A DNA stretch of 64,000 nucleotides from Pseudothauera lacus (GTDB lineage Bacteria; Pseudomonadota; Gammaproteobacteria; Burkholderiales; Rhodocyclaceae). Where the stretch lies: contig NZ_PZKC01000012.1 in the NCBI RefSeq assembly GCF_003034845.1, positions 58,964 through 122,963 of the forward strand, given 5' to 3'. The notes below the pieces were generated by a model that was not told the origin of the DNA, did not search any database, and worked only from the letters and a program-made list of their open reading frames with translations. This document shows positions 45,657-55,370 of this stretch, in pieces (within the stretch, counting starts at the first letter, position 1; each line of letters begins with the position of its first letter). Made by a program: the position numbers and the translations under genes.

Positions 45657-46445
45657 TCAGGCCTGCGGCACCCAGGCCGCCGGGCGCTTGTCGAGGAAGG
45701 CGGTGAGGCCTTCTGCCGCTTCCGGGGTGGCGCGCAGTTGCGAGATGCGCCGCGCGGTGTCTTCCACCACCGCGTCGGACACCGGGCGGTTGCCCACCGC
45801 GCGGATCAGCGCCTTGGCCGCGGCCTGCGCCTTGGGGCCGCCCTGCAGCAGGGCGTCGACGATCTCGGCGACCTTGGCGTCCAGCTCTTCCGTGGCCACC
45901 GCCTCGTGCGCCAGGCCCAGTTCGGCGGCACGTGCGGCGGCAATGCGCTCCGCGGTCTGGAAGTAGCGGTAGGCCTGGCGCTCGCCGATGGCGCGGATCA
46001 CGTAGGGGCTGATCGCCGAGGGGATGATGCCGAACTTGACCTCGGAGGTGGCGAACACCGCCTTTTCCCCCGCCACGCAGATGTCGCAGGCGCTCGCCAG
46101 CCCCATGCCGCCGCCCAGCGCGGCGCCATGCACCCGCGCGATGGTGGGCTTGTCCATCTCGGCCAGCGCGCGCAGCATGCCGGCCAGCTTCATCGCGTCG
46201 GCGAAATTCTCCGCCTCGCTGGCCTGGCCGGCGGCCTTCATCCAGTTCAGATCCGCACCGGCGGAAAAACTCTTGCCGCGCCCGCCCAGCACCACCACCC
46301 GCACCGCCTCGTCGGCATCGAGCTGGCGGCAGGCCGCAGTGAGGTCGGCGATCAGTTGCGCGTTGAAGGCGTTGTGCACCTCCGGGCGGTTCATCCACAC
46401 CGTGGCCACGCCCTTGTGCAGTTCGATTTCCAGGGTTTCGTACAT
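45657..46445 (-). CDS. liuC: Methylglutaconyl-CoA hydratase (enoyl-CoA hydratase family)
   Basis: A 262-residue crotonase-fold enzyme that hydrates 3-methylglutaconyl-CoA to HMG-CoA. Oxyanion-hole segments are GKSFSAGADLNWM and VHGAALGGGMGLASACD; EVKFGIIPSAISPYV holds the catalytic glutamate region. ATG 46445 (MYETLEIEL) is chosen although the frame is open further. It lies 23 bp downstream of liuB. Specificity is assigned from its place in the liu cluster. Confidence 0.92.
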   Translation of the reverse strand: MYETLEIELHKGVATVWMNRPEVHNAFNAQLIADLTAACRQLDADEAVRVVVLGGRGKSFSAGADLNWMKAAGQASEAENFADAMKLAGMLRALAEMDKPTIARVHGAALGGGMGLASACDICVAGEKAVFATSEVKFGIIPSAISPYVIRAIGERQAYRYFQTAERIAAARAAELGLAHEAVATEELDAKVAEIVDALLQGGPKAQAAAKALIRAVGNRPVSDAVVEDTARRISQLRATPEAAEGLTAFLDKRPAAWVPQA

Positions 46446-46468
46446 CGTGTCTGCGCTCCTCGTCGGGC

Positions 46469-48076
<1,608 letters not shown>

Positions 48077-48114
48077 GTCTCCTCGTCCTCTTGTCTTGTT
48101 TCCGCTGGCCTCCA

Positions 48115-48154
48115 TTAGCAGGTTCCTTCCCCTCAAGGGGAAGGAACCTGCTAA
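48115..48154. repeat. Perfect 19-bp-arm palindrome upstream of liuB
   Basis: TTAGCAGGTTCCTTCCCCT (48115-48133), two bases, and its exact complement (48136-48154). It would fold into a very stable hairpin. The arm contains the same CCTTCCCCT/AGGGGAAGG core and the same TTAGCAGGT lead as the left end of the composite repeat at 52809, so it looks like a solo end of that element. It lies 38 bp before the liuB start and 100 bp before the divergent AraC gene. Confidence 0.75.
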
Positions 48155-48256
48155 CTGGCCGCTGTATCCCATTCAGACGAAGCCTAGCCCCAAACACCAC
48201 CCCGTGCCTGCCAACAAGGTTGCAATTCCTGCCACACAACAGCAGGATTCCACCCC

Positions 48257-49357
48257 ATGAAGACCCACCTCCCCGCCCCTGCCGAGCTCACCCGCGGCCG
48301 CGCTGCCACTCCGGCCGCCTTCATCCGCGCAATCGTCCTCGGCTACCGCGAACGAGGGCTGGATCCGGCCAGCGCGCTGCGCCAGGCGCAGATCCCGGAA
48401 GCAGCACTGGCCGACCCCGCCGCGCGTGTGACCGCGGCGCAGATGGAAACCATCTCCGCGCTGGCCATGCAGGAACTGGACGACGAAGCGCTGGGCTGGT
48501 TCTCGCGCCGCCTGCCGTGGGGCAGCTACGGCATGCTGGCGCGCGCCTCGCTCACCGCGCCCACGCTGGAAGTGGCGCTGAAGCGCTGGTGCCGCCACCA
48601 CCGCCTGCTCACCGACGACCTGGAGCTGGAATTCGCCCACACCCGCCACAGCGCCACCATCCGCATCACCGAGCGGCGGGACTTCGGCGCGATGCTCGAG
48701 TTCTGCCTGGTCTCCATGCTGCGCAACCTGCTCGGCTACGCCTGCTGGCTGATCGATTCGCGCATCGCGCTGCTGGAGACCACCCTGCCCTACCCCGCCC
48801 CGCCGCACGCCGACGCCTACCCCTACCTCTTCCCCGGCCCGCTGCGCTTCGACGCCGAGGCCGCCGGCTTCAGCTTCGATGCCCGTTACCTCGCCCTGCC
48901 GCTGCGCCGCGACGAAGACGCCCTGCGCGCCATGCTGCAGCGCGCGCTGCCGCTCACCGTGCACCAGTACCGCCGCGACCGCCTGCTGGTGCACAGCGTG
49001 AGCCAGATCCTCGCCACCTCGCCGGGCATCGCCCGCACTGCGGAAGACGTCGCCGCCCAGCTCAACATCTCGGTACGCACCCTGCACCGCCAGCTGAAGG
49101 AAGAAGGCGTGTCGCTGCAACGCCTGAAAGACGAGGCGCGCCGCGAGCGCGCCATCAAGCTGCTGCTGCAGACCCGCAAGCCGGTGAAGCAGGTCGCCGC
49201 GGCGGTGGGGTTCGACAACGAGAAGAGCTTTTCGCGGGCATTCCGGGAATGGACGGGGGTGGCGCCGGGGCGGTACAGGGCGGCGGCGGGGGCGCAGGAT
49301 CCTGCCGAGGACGGAGCCGGCAGCAAACCGCCCGACCTTGGCCGGGTCCGGTCCTGA
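48257..49357 (+). CDS. AraC-family transcriptional regulator
   Basis: A 366-residue regulator with an arabinose-binding-like N-terminal domain of the OruR/ArgR-II type (PAAFIRAIVLGYRERGLDP, SYGMLARASLTAPTLEVALKR). A C-terminal double helix-turn-helix (TAEDVAAQLNISVRTLHRQL, VKQVAAAVGFDNEKSFSRAF) ends REWTGVAPGRYR. It is the only plus-strand gene in the liu region and is divergent from liuB, so it may control liuBCDE in addition to the MerR regulator. Effector unknown. Confidence 0.9.
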   Translation: MKTHLPAPAELTRGRAATPAAFIRAIVLGYRERGLDPASALRQAQIPEAALADPAARVTAAQMETISALAMQELDDEALGWFSRRLPWGSYGMLARASLTAPTLEVALKRWCRHHRLLTDDLELEFAHTRHSATIRITERRDFGAMLEFCLVSMLRNLLGYACWLIDSRIALLETTLPYPAPPHADAYPYLFPGPLRFDAEAAGFSFDARYLALPLRRDEDALRAMLQRALPLTVHQYRRDRLLVHSVSQILATSPGIARTAEDVAAQLNISVRTLHRQLKEEGVSLQRLKDEARRERAIKLLLQTRKPVKQVAAAVGFDNEKSFSRAFREWTGVAPGRYRAAAGAQDPAEDGAGSKPPDLGRVRS

Positions 49358-49467
49358 GCCAAAGGTCAGCGCGCGGCGCGGGACGCGATCGGTTCCCGAC
49401 GTCCTTCAAGAAAGCAGGGCGAGGAGCGAAATCAACAGGATGCGTCGCACGGACGTCCGTGCCGCAC

Positions 49468-50070
49468 TCAGAACCGGCCGGTTTCCAGCCAGCGCTCGAT
49501 CTGCGGGATGCGGTCCACGCCCCAGAAGGGTTCGCCATCGACGATGACATAGGGCGAACCGAACACGCCCTTGTCGATGGCACGCGCGCATTCGTCCTTC
49601 AGGCGAGTGCGGATGGCTTCGCCGGCGAGTGCATCGACCAGCGCGGCGCGGTCGGCGCCGACTGCCGCGGCCACGTCCGCCACCACGGCTTCCTGCGAGA
49701 TGTCGCGCCCCTGGGCGAAGTAGGCGCGATAGATGTCCAGCGCGAAGCGGCGGGCCATGGCTTCGTCCTGGTCGAGCAGCCAGTAGAAGGCGCGCGCCGC
49801 GACCTGGGTGCCGACCGGGAAAGGCTGCGGCAGGACCCAGGGCAGGCCGTAGAAGGCGGCGGTGCGTTCGAAGTCGCGGAATACGTAGGGCCCCTTGAGC
49901 GGGGCGTCGAGCATGAGCCTGGATCCGGTGTGCTTGTACACCGCGCCCAGCAGGAAGGGCCGCCAGCGCACGCTGCGCCCGTGGGCGGCGGCCAGCGCGT
50001 CGATCTTCTCGGCCATGAAGTAGCCGTAGGGGGAGGAGAAATCGAAGTAGAAATCAATCGGCTGGGTCAT
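49468..50070 (-). CDS. 2-hydroxychromene-2-carboxylate isomerase family (DsbA/GST-kappa fold)
   Basis: A 200-residue thioredoxin-fold protein: IDFYFDFSSPYGYFMAEKI with the catalytic Ser in SSPYGYF, and the C-terminal GVFGSPYVIVDGEPFWGVDRI. The family was named for an isomerase of naphthalene degradation, but homologues beside beta-oxidation genes are common and their substrate is unknown. ATG 50070 (MTQPIDFY) is chosen. It follows the acyl-CoA dehydrogenase gene by 136 bp that include a large inverted repeat. Confidence 0.87.
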   Translation of the reverse strand: MTQPIDFYFDFSSPYGYFMAEKIDALAAAHGRSVRWRPFLLGAVYKHTGSRLMLDAPLKGPYVFRDFERTAAFYGLPWVLPQPFPVGTQVAARAFYWLLDQDEAMARRFALDIYRAYFAQGRDISQEAVVADVAAAVGADRAALVDALAGEAIRTRLKDECARAIDKGVFGSPYVIVDGEPFWGVDRIPQIERWLETGRF

Positions 50071-50112
50071 CGTGCTGTCTCCACCTGCGTGCGCAGGGCT
50101 GTGAATAAAGAA

Positions 50113-50183
50113 GGTTCCGCGGACACCCCCAGGCATGGAGAGGGAGGCAGGGAGGTCCTGGAGGCGTTGGGGTCCGCGGAACC
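50113..50183. repeat. Long inverted repeat between acyl-CoA dehydrogenase and isomerase genes
   Basis: GGTTCCGCGGAC (50113-50124) is mirrored by GTCCGCGGAACC (50172-50183); CCCC/GGGG beside them extends the stem after a bulged A. The 47-base interior is purine-rich on the plus strand. It lacks a T-run, so it may be an attenuator, an mRNA-stabilising hairpin or a dispersed repeat. Confidence 0.5.
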
Positions 50184-50206
50184 GGTCAACTCATGGGGTC
50201 TCTGTC

Positions 50207-51340
50207 TCAGTCGGCGAGCGCGCGGCCGATGACCAGGCGCTGGATGTCTGAAGCGCCTTCGTAGATCTGGCACACCCGCACGTCGCGGTAGATGCGCTCG
50301 ACCGGGAAGTCGCTCACATAGCCGTAGCCGCCGTGCACCTGGATGGCGTCCGAACATACGGATTCGGCCATCTCGGAGGCGAACAGCTTGGCCATCGAGG
50401 CCTCCTTGAGGCAGGGACGGCCGGCGTCCTTCAGGCTGGCGGCGTGCCACACCAGTTGGCGCGCGGCTTCCAGACGGGTGGCCATGTCGGCGAGGCGGAA
50501 GTTCACCGCCTGGTGCTCGAAGATCGGCTTGCCGAAGGCTTCGCGCTCCTGCGCGTACTTGACCGCCGCTTCCAGCGCGGCGCGCGCCATGCCCAGGCAC
50601 TGCGCGGCGATGCCGATGCGGCCCGCTTCCAGATTGGAAAGGGCGATCTTGTAGCCCTGCCCCTCCTCACCGATCACCGCATCGGCCGGAATACGGCAGT
50701 CCTCGAAGAGGATCTGGGTGGTATCCGAAGCCTTCTGGCCCATCTTTTCTTCGATACGGCCAACCTGGTAGCCGGGTGCATTGGCCGGCACCAGAAAGCA
50801 GGTAATACCCTTCTTGCCCGCGGCCTTGTCGGTCACTGCGAAGACAATCGCCATGTCGGCGTGCTTGCCGGTGGTGATGAACTGCTTGACGCCGTTGAGC
50901 ACCCACTCATTTCCTTCGCGCACGGCAGATGTGCGGATGGCCGAGGCGTCCGAGCCGACGTGCGGTTCGGTGAGGCAGAAGCAGCCGAGCTTCTCGCCAC
51001 GCGCCAGCGGCTTCAACCAGGCTTCCTTCTGTGCGTCACTGCCGAAGCGGTTGAGGATGCCGCAGGGCAGGGAGTTCTGCACGCTGACGATGGTGGACGT
51101 GGCACCGTCGCCGGCGGCAATCTCTTCCAGCGCCAGCACCAGGCTCATGTAGTCCATGCCGGCGCCGCCCCATTCCTCCGGCACCACCATGCCCAGCGCG
51201 CCGAGTTCGGCCAGTTCCTGCAGGGCTTCGCGCGGGAAGGTGTGGTTGCGGTCCCAGTCGGCGGCGAAGGGGGCGAGGCGCTCCTGCGCAAAGGCGCGCA
51301 GCGAGTCGCGGATCATTTCCTGTTCTTGGGTGAGGATCAT
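50207..51340 (-). CDS. Acyl-CoA dehydrogenase
   Basis: A 377-residue FAD flavoenzyme that makes 2-enoyl-CoA and hands electrons to ETF. Signatures: CFCLTEPHVGSDASAIRT for FAD, EEKMGQKASDTTQILFED, and the C-terminal QVHGGYGYVSDFPVERIYRD; the catalytic Glu is in QIYEGASDIQR. Sequence type is that of short/branched-chain (butyryl or 2-methylbutyryl) dehydrogenases, so it may serve isoleucine/valine or fatty-acid steps beside liuA. Start ATG 51340. Confidence 0.93.
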   Translation of the reverse strand: MILTQEQEMIRDSLRAFAQERLAPFAADWDRNHTFPREALQELAELGALGMVVPEEWGGAGMDYMSLVLALEEIAAGDGATSTIVSVQNSLPCGILNRFGSDAQKEAWLKPLARGEKLGCFCLTEPHVGSDASAIRTSAVREGNEWVLNGVKQFITTGKHADMAIVFAVTDKAAGKKGITCFLVPANAPGYQVGRIEEKMGQKASDTTQILFEDCRIPADAVIGEEGQGYKIALSNLEAGRIGIAAQCLGMARAALEAAVKYAQEREAFGKPIFEHQAVNFRLADMATRLEAARQLVWHAASLKDAGRPCLKEASMAKLFASEMAESVCSDAIQVHGGYGYVSDFPVERIYRDVRVCQIYEGASDIQRLVIGRALAD

Positions 51341-51387
51341 TGTGAGTCCTGGATTCGTGCGTTATCAGGTGACTGAACGGTTTGACC

Positions 51388-51555
51388 GGTGCCCCCTTCA
51401 AGGGGGAAGACAGGTGGGGGATGGACTCAAGCGAGCGCGACCAAACCCATCCCCACCCCGACCCGGGAGGGCTGGCTTTGCACAGCCAGCCCGTTCGGCC
51501 GGCGCGGAGCGATGCTCCGCGAAACCCCGCCCTCACCCCCTTGAAGGGGAGGGAG
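51388..51555 (-). repeat. Composite inverted-end repeat, copy A
   Basis: An intergenic element of about 168 bp bounded by CCCCTTCAAGGGG-type palindromes at both ends (51392-51405 and 51535-51550). Read on the minus strand, its inner part (GGTTTCGCGGAGCATCGCTC, then GAACGGGCTGGCTGTGCAAA) is nearly identical to the element at 52809-52989 in the plus direction. No open frame inside looks coding. The two copies flank the thiolase gene in inverted orientation. Confidence 0.7.
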
Positions 51556-51566
51556 AAAGCCCGCTC

Positions 51567-52757
51567 CTACGCGAGTTCCACCGCCAGCGCGGTGGCTTCG
51601 CCGCCGCCGATGCACAGGCTGGCCACGCCGCGCTTCTTGCCGTACTGACGCAGCGCGCCGAGCAGCGAGACGACGATGCGTGCGCCGGAGGCGCCGATCG
51701 GGTGGCCCAGGGCGCAGGCGCCGCCGTGCACGTTGACCTTGTCGTGCGGCAGGTTCATTTCCTTCATGGCCGCCATGGTGACCACCGCGAAGGCTTCGTT
51801 GATCTCCCACAGGTCAACGTCGCCGACCTGCCAGCCGGCCTTGTCCAGCACCTTCTGCATGGCGCCGACCGGCGCGGTGGTGAACCACTTCGGCTCCTGC
51901 GCGTGGGTGGCGTGCGCCAGGATGGTGGCGAGCGGCTTGAGGCCGAGCTTGTCGGCGGTGGAACGGCGCATCAGCACCAGCGCCGCGGCGCCATCGGAGA
52001 TCGAACTGGAGTTGGCGGCGGTGACCGTGCCGGTCTTGCTGAAGGCGGGCTTGAGGGTGGGGATCTTCTCCGGCTGGGCCTTGAGCGGCTGCTCGTCGTT
52101 CTCCACCACGACATCGCCCTTGCGCCCGGACACGGTGACCGGCGCCACTTCCCACTTGAACAGGCCGTCCTTGATGGCCTGCTGAGCGCGGGTGGTGGAG
52201 GCCATGGCGAACGCGTCCTGCGCTTCGCGGCTGAAGCTGTAATGGCCGGCGCATTCCTCGGCAAAGGTGCCCATCAGGCGGCCCTTGGTTTCTTCCGAGT
52301 AGCGGTCTTCCAGGCCGTCGAAGAACATGTGGTCCAGCACCTGGCCGTGGCCCAGGCGGTAGCCGCCGCGCGCCTTGGGCAGCAGGTAGGGGGCGTTGGA
52401 CATGGATTCCATGCCGCCGGCCACCATCACCTCGTTGCTGCCGGCGAGCAGCAGGTCGTGGGCCAGCATGGTGGCCTTCATGCCCGAGCCGCACACCTTG
52501 TTGATGGTGGTGCAGCCAGCCGACAGCGGCAGCCCGGCGCCCAACGCGGCCTGGCGGGCCGGCGCCTGGCCGAGGCCGGCGGGCAGCACGCAGCCCATGA
52601 TCACTTCCTGCGCCTGCTCGGCGTTCAGGCCGGCGCGCTCCAGCGCGGCGCGGATGGCCGCAGCGCCCAGTTGCGGGGCGGTGAGCGAGGCGAGCTCGCC
52701 CTGGAAGCCACCCATCGGGGTGCGGGCGGCGGAAACGATGACGATGGGGTCGGTCAT
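51567..52757 (-). CDS. Acetyl-CoA C-acetyltransferase (thiolase)
   Basis: A 396-residue thiolase. Nucleophilic Cys is in NKVCGSGMKATM, with NEAFAVV, GGACALGHPIGASGAR (His) and CIGGGEA (second Cys). It condenses or splits acetoacetyl-CoA; in the liu setting it would consume acetoacetyl-CoA derived from HMG-CoA lyase, and it could also start PHB synthesis with the phaC at 56433. Start ATG 52757 (MTDPIVIVSAART). Confidence 0.94.
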   Translation of the reverse strand: MTDPIVIVSAARTPMGGFQGELASLTAPQLGAAAIRAALERAGLNAEQAQEVIMGCVLPAGLGQAPARQAALGAGLPLSAGCTTINKVCGSGMKATMLAHDLLLAGSNEVMVAGGMESMSNAPYLLPKARGGYRLGHGQVLDHMFFDGLEDRYSEETKGRLMGTFAEECAGHYSFSREAQDAFAMASTTRAQQAIKDGLFKWEVAPVTVSGRKGDVVVENDEQPLKAQPEKIPTLKPAFSKTGTVTAANSSSISDGAAALVLMRRSTADKLGLKPLATILAHATHAQEPKWFTTAPVGAMQKVLDKAGWQVGDVDLWEINEAFAVVTMAAMKEMNLPHDKVNVHGGACALGHPIGASGARIVVSLLGALRQYGKKRGVASLCIGGGEATALAVELA

Positions 52758-52808
52758 GGGGTGCTCCTGATGAAGTCGGTTGAATCTTGCGGTAGGTAAC
52801 GATGCCGA

Positions 52809-52989
52809 TTAGCAGGTGCCTTCCCCTTCAAGGGGGTGAGGGCAGGGTTTCGCGGAGCATCGCTCCGCGCTGACCGAACGGGCTGGCTGTGCAAAGCCAA
52901 CCCCTCGGACAGGATGGGGATGGGTCAAGCCGGAAGGCCGCAGCGTAAAACCCATCCCCACCCCGGCCCTCCCCTTGAAGGGGAGGGAG
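52809..52989 (+). repeat. Composite inverted-end repeat, copy B
   Basis: About 181 bp between the thiolase and liuA genes. The left end TTAGCAGGTGCCTTCCCCTT (from 52809) runs into a CCCCTTCAAGGGG palindrome, and the right end is CCTCCCCTTGAAGGGGAGGG. The interior shares a long near-identical stretch with copy A in opposite orientation. Terminal inverted repeats, no coding capacity and several partial copies nearby make it MITE-like. Confidence 0.7.
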
Positions 52990-53001
52990 AAAACCCACGC
53001 C

Positions 53002-54174
53002 TCACATCGTCTCGGCAAACAGCTCGCGGCCGATCAGCATGCGGCGGATCTCGCTGGTGCCGGCGCCGATCTCGTACAGCTTGGCGTCGCGCCACAGGCG
53101 GCCGACCGGGTATTCATTGGTGTAGCCCACGCCGCCCAGGGCCTGGATGGCCTCGCCGGCCATCCAGGTGGCCTTTTCGGCGGAGTACAGGATGGCGCCG
53201 GCGGCGTCCTTGCGCAGGCTGCGCGAATGATCGAGGCGGTCGCAGGCCTGGCCCACCGCATACACGTAGGCGCGGGTGGCGCTCCAGGTGGAGTACATGT
53301 CGGCGATCTTGCCCTGCATGAGCTGGAACTCGCCGATCGGGGTGTCGAACTGCTTGCGTTCGTGCATGTAGGGCACCACCGCGTCCATGCACGCCGCCAT
53401 GATGCCCAGCGGGCCGCCGGAGAGCACCGCGCGCTCGTAGTCGAGGCCGCTCATCAGCACCTTGACGCCGTTGCCGACACCGCCCAGCACGTTCTCTTCC
53501 GGCACCTCGACGTCGTCGAAGAACAGCGGGAAGGTGTTGGAGCCGCGCATGCCGAGCTTGTCGAGGTGGGTGCCGTGGCTGAAGCCCTTCATGCCCTTCT
53601 CGATGATGAAGGCGGTCATGCCCCTGGGGCCGGCGTTGATGTCGGTCTTGGCATAGACCACCAGGGTGTCGGCGTCGCCGCCGTTGGTGATCCACATCTT
53701 GGAACCGTTGAGCACGTAGCGGTCGCCCTTCTTGTCGGCGCGCAGCTTCATGCTGACCACGTCGGAACCGGCATTGGGTTCGCTCATCGCCAGCGCACCG
53801 ACCTGCTCGCCGGAGATCAGCCCGGGCAGGTACTTGCGCTTCTGCGCCTCGCTGCCGTTGCGGCGGATCTGGTTCACGCACAGATTGGAGTGCGCGCCGT
53901 AGGACAGGCCCACCGAGGCCGAGGCGCGGGAGATTTCCTCCATGGCAATGATGTGGGCGAGATAGCCCATGGCGGTGCCGCCGTATTCTTCTTCCACGGT
54001 CATGCCATGTACGCCCAGGTCGCCGAGCTTCTTCCACAGGTCGGCGGGGAACTCGTTCACCCGATCGATTTCGGCCGCACGCGGGGCAATCTCCGCGGCG
54101 CAGAAATCGCGCAAGGTGTCACGCAGCATCTCGATGGTTTCACCGAGGTTGAAGTCCAGGCTGGGTACGTTCAT
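53002..54174 (-). CDS. liuA: Isovaleryl-CoA dehydrogenase
   Basis: A 390-residue flavoenzyme for the first committed step of leucine catabolism, isovaleryl-CoA to 3-methylcrotonyl-CoA. Marks: [70 protein letters not shown] with the catalytic Glu (YERAVL position typical of IVD) and the C-terminal [20 protein letters not shown]. Closely resembles LiuA/IVD proteins. It lies 46 bp downstream of the thioesterase. Confidence 0.95.
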   Translation of the reverse strand: MNVPSLDFNLGETIEMLRDTLRDFCAAEIAPRAAEIDRVNEFPADLWKKLGDLGVHGMTVEEEYGGTAMGYLAHIIAMEEISRASASVGLSYGAHSNLCVNQIRRNGSEAQKRKYLPGLISGEQVGALAMSEPNAGSDVVSMKLRADKKGDRYVLNGSKMWITNGGDADTLVVYAKTDINAGPRGMTAFIIEKGMKGFSHGTHLDKLGMRGSNTFPLFFDDVEVPEENVLGGVGNGVKVLMSGLDYERAVLSGGPLGIMAACMDAVVPYMHERKQFDTPIGEFQLMQGKIADMYSTWSATRAYVYAVGQACDRLDHSRSLRKDAAGAILYSAEKATWMAGEAIQALGGVGYTNEYPVGRLWRDAKLYEIGAGTSEIRRMLIGRELFAETM

Positions 54175-54220
54175 GTTGTGGTCTCCTCCACGCTACTGAT
54201 CTGTGCTTGTTGGCATTGCT

Positions 54221-54688
54221 TCAGGCCGGCCGTTCGGCCTTGCCCTGTAGAACCATGATGGTCTGCTGCATGGTGGCGCACAAGCTCCACTGCCCACCCT
54301 TCACCGCGAACACGTCGGCGCGGGTGACGATCAGCGTGCGCCCCGGGCGCACCACCTCGCCGCAGGCCACCAGACGCTCGCCCTCGGCCGGCGCGACCAG
54401 GTTGAGCTTGTACTCGACGGTGAGCACGCTGGCCTCGGCCGCCACCAGCGAGTTGGCGGCAAAGCCGCCGGCGTTGTCGGCGATCATGCCGACGATGCCG
54501 CCGTGGATGTAGCCGTGCTGCTGGGTGATGTCGTCGCGGTGCGGCAGTTCGATCTCGACGAAGCCGGGCTCCACCGCGATGATGCGCGCGCCGATCAGCT
54601 CCATCGCCGGCTGGCGTTCGAAGCTGGCGCGCACGCGCTCGGCGTAGGCGGGGTCCTTGGGCTGGAAGATCGGCGCTTCGCGTCGCAT
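54221..54688 (-). CDS. PaaI-family hotdog thioesterase
   Basis: A 155-residue single-hotdog thioesterase (QQHGYIHGGIVGMIADNAGGF with the catalytic acid region, LTVEYKLNLVAPAEGERL). It would hydrolyse stalled acyl-CoA esters formed during branched-chain degradation. ATG 54688 is preceded by GGAGGAG. It is the first gene after the regulator's operator (54749-54768), so it heads the liu transcript. Confidence 0.88.
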   Translation of the reverse strand: MRREAPIFQPKDPAYAERVRASFERQPAMELIGARIIAVEPGFVEIELPHRDDITQQHGYIHGGIVGMIADNAGGFAANSLVAAEASVLTVEYKLNLVAPAEGERLVACGEVVRPGRTLIVTRADVFAVKGGQWSLCATMQQTIMVLQGKAERPA

Positions 54689-54733
54689 CCTGTCTCTCCT
54701 CCGGTGGGCGTCGTCGTTTCTTGTTATGGGGCT

Positions 54734-54768
54734 ATTCTGTCGTTGTTATTACGTTAACGTCAACGTAA
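54734..54768 (-). promoter_or_regulatory. LiuR-type operator and promoter
   Basis: TTACGTT (54749-54755) and AACGTAA (54762-54768) are perfect mirror arms with a 6-bp centre. This resembles the ACGT-containing palindromes described for MerR-type LiuR regulators. On the minus strand TTGACG (54758-54763) and CAGAAT (54734-54739) stand 18 bp apart, a plausible promoter overlapped by the operator and pointing at the thioesterase and liuA. Confidence 0.65.
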
Positions 54769-54788
54769 ACTTGGGGACGCAAAAAACC

Positions 54789-55226
54789 TCATCCGGCGCT
54801 GCGCATGCGCTGGTCCAGTTCGGCGCGGGCCTGCTCGGCGCCAGCGGCGTTGTCGCCCAGCAGGGCCACGCACTGGCGTTCCAGCATGTCGATCTCGGCA
54901 AGCACGGCCTCGATGTCCTCGCGCTGCTGTTCCAGCGCGCCGCGGCGCTCGCTGAGCACGCGCTGGAAGCGCTGCAACTGCGGCACGGAGTTGCGCACGC
55001 CGTCGTACATGTCGATCAGTTCCTTGATCTCGGCGAGCGACAGGCCAAGGCGCTTGCCGCGCAGGGTGAGACGCAGGCGGGTACGATCGGCCTTGCCGTA
55101 CACCCGGCTGCGGCCGCAGCGTGCCGGGGTGAGCAGGCCCTGGTCCTCGTAGAAGCGGATCGCCCGCGGGGTGACGTCGAACTCGCGGGCAAGTTCGGTG
55201 ATGGTGAAGGTCTGTTCGCTGGCCAT
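54789..55226 (-). CDS. liuR: MerR-family regulator, LiuR type
   Basis: A 145-residue regulator: N-terminal winged helix (FTITELAREFDVTPRAIRFY, then GLLTPARCGRSRVYGKAD), a long dimerisation helix and no metal-binding cysteine pair (the late Cys is isolated). This form is typical of LiuR, which represses branched-chain amino acid degradation genes. ATG 55226 (MASEQTFTI) is chosen. The operator lies directly downstream, before the first liu gene. Confidence 0.88.
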   Translation of the reverse strand: MASEQTFTITELAREFDVTPRAIRFYEDQGLLTPARCGRSRVYGKADRTRLRLTLRGKRLGLSLAEIKELIDMYDGVRNSVPQLQRFQRVLSERRGALEQQREDIEAVLAEIDMLERQCVALLGDNAAGAEQARAELDQRMRSAG

Positions 55227-55260
55227 CGTCGCTGCCTGTAACTGCCCGGCCACCCGGACA

Positions 55261-55295
55261 TTTTTTAAATTGTTGTTTTTTAAAAACAAATAAAT
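55261..55295. promoter_or_regulatory. AT-rich palindromic region between liuR and the MBL gene
   Basis: TTGTTTTT (55273-55280), T, AAAAACAA (55282-55289) form a perfect 8-bp-arm palindrome within a 35-bp stretch almost free of G and C, very unusual in this window. It lies between divergent genes (liuR and the MBL hydrolase followed by phaC), so promoters for both directions are likely here. Confidence 0.5.
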
Positions 55296-55370
55296 TCTGC
55301 CGCGCAAAGTTAAGCAGATTTCCGCCCACAGGGCAATTGTGCGCCGCAGCCGACCCGCAGGAGAAAGCCG

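Noticed and set aside
51388..52989. Insertion sequence around the thiolase gene
   Set aside because: No transposase frame exists in either repeat; a non-autonomous MITE-like pair is the most that can be claimed.
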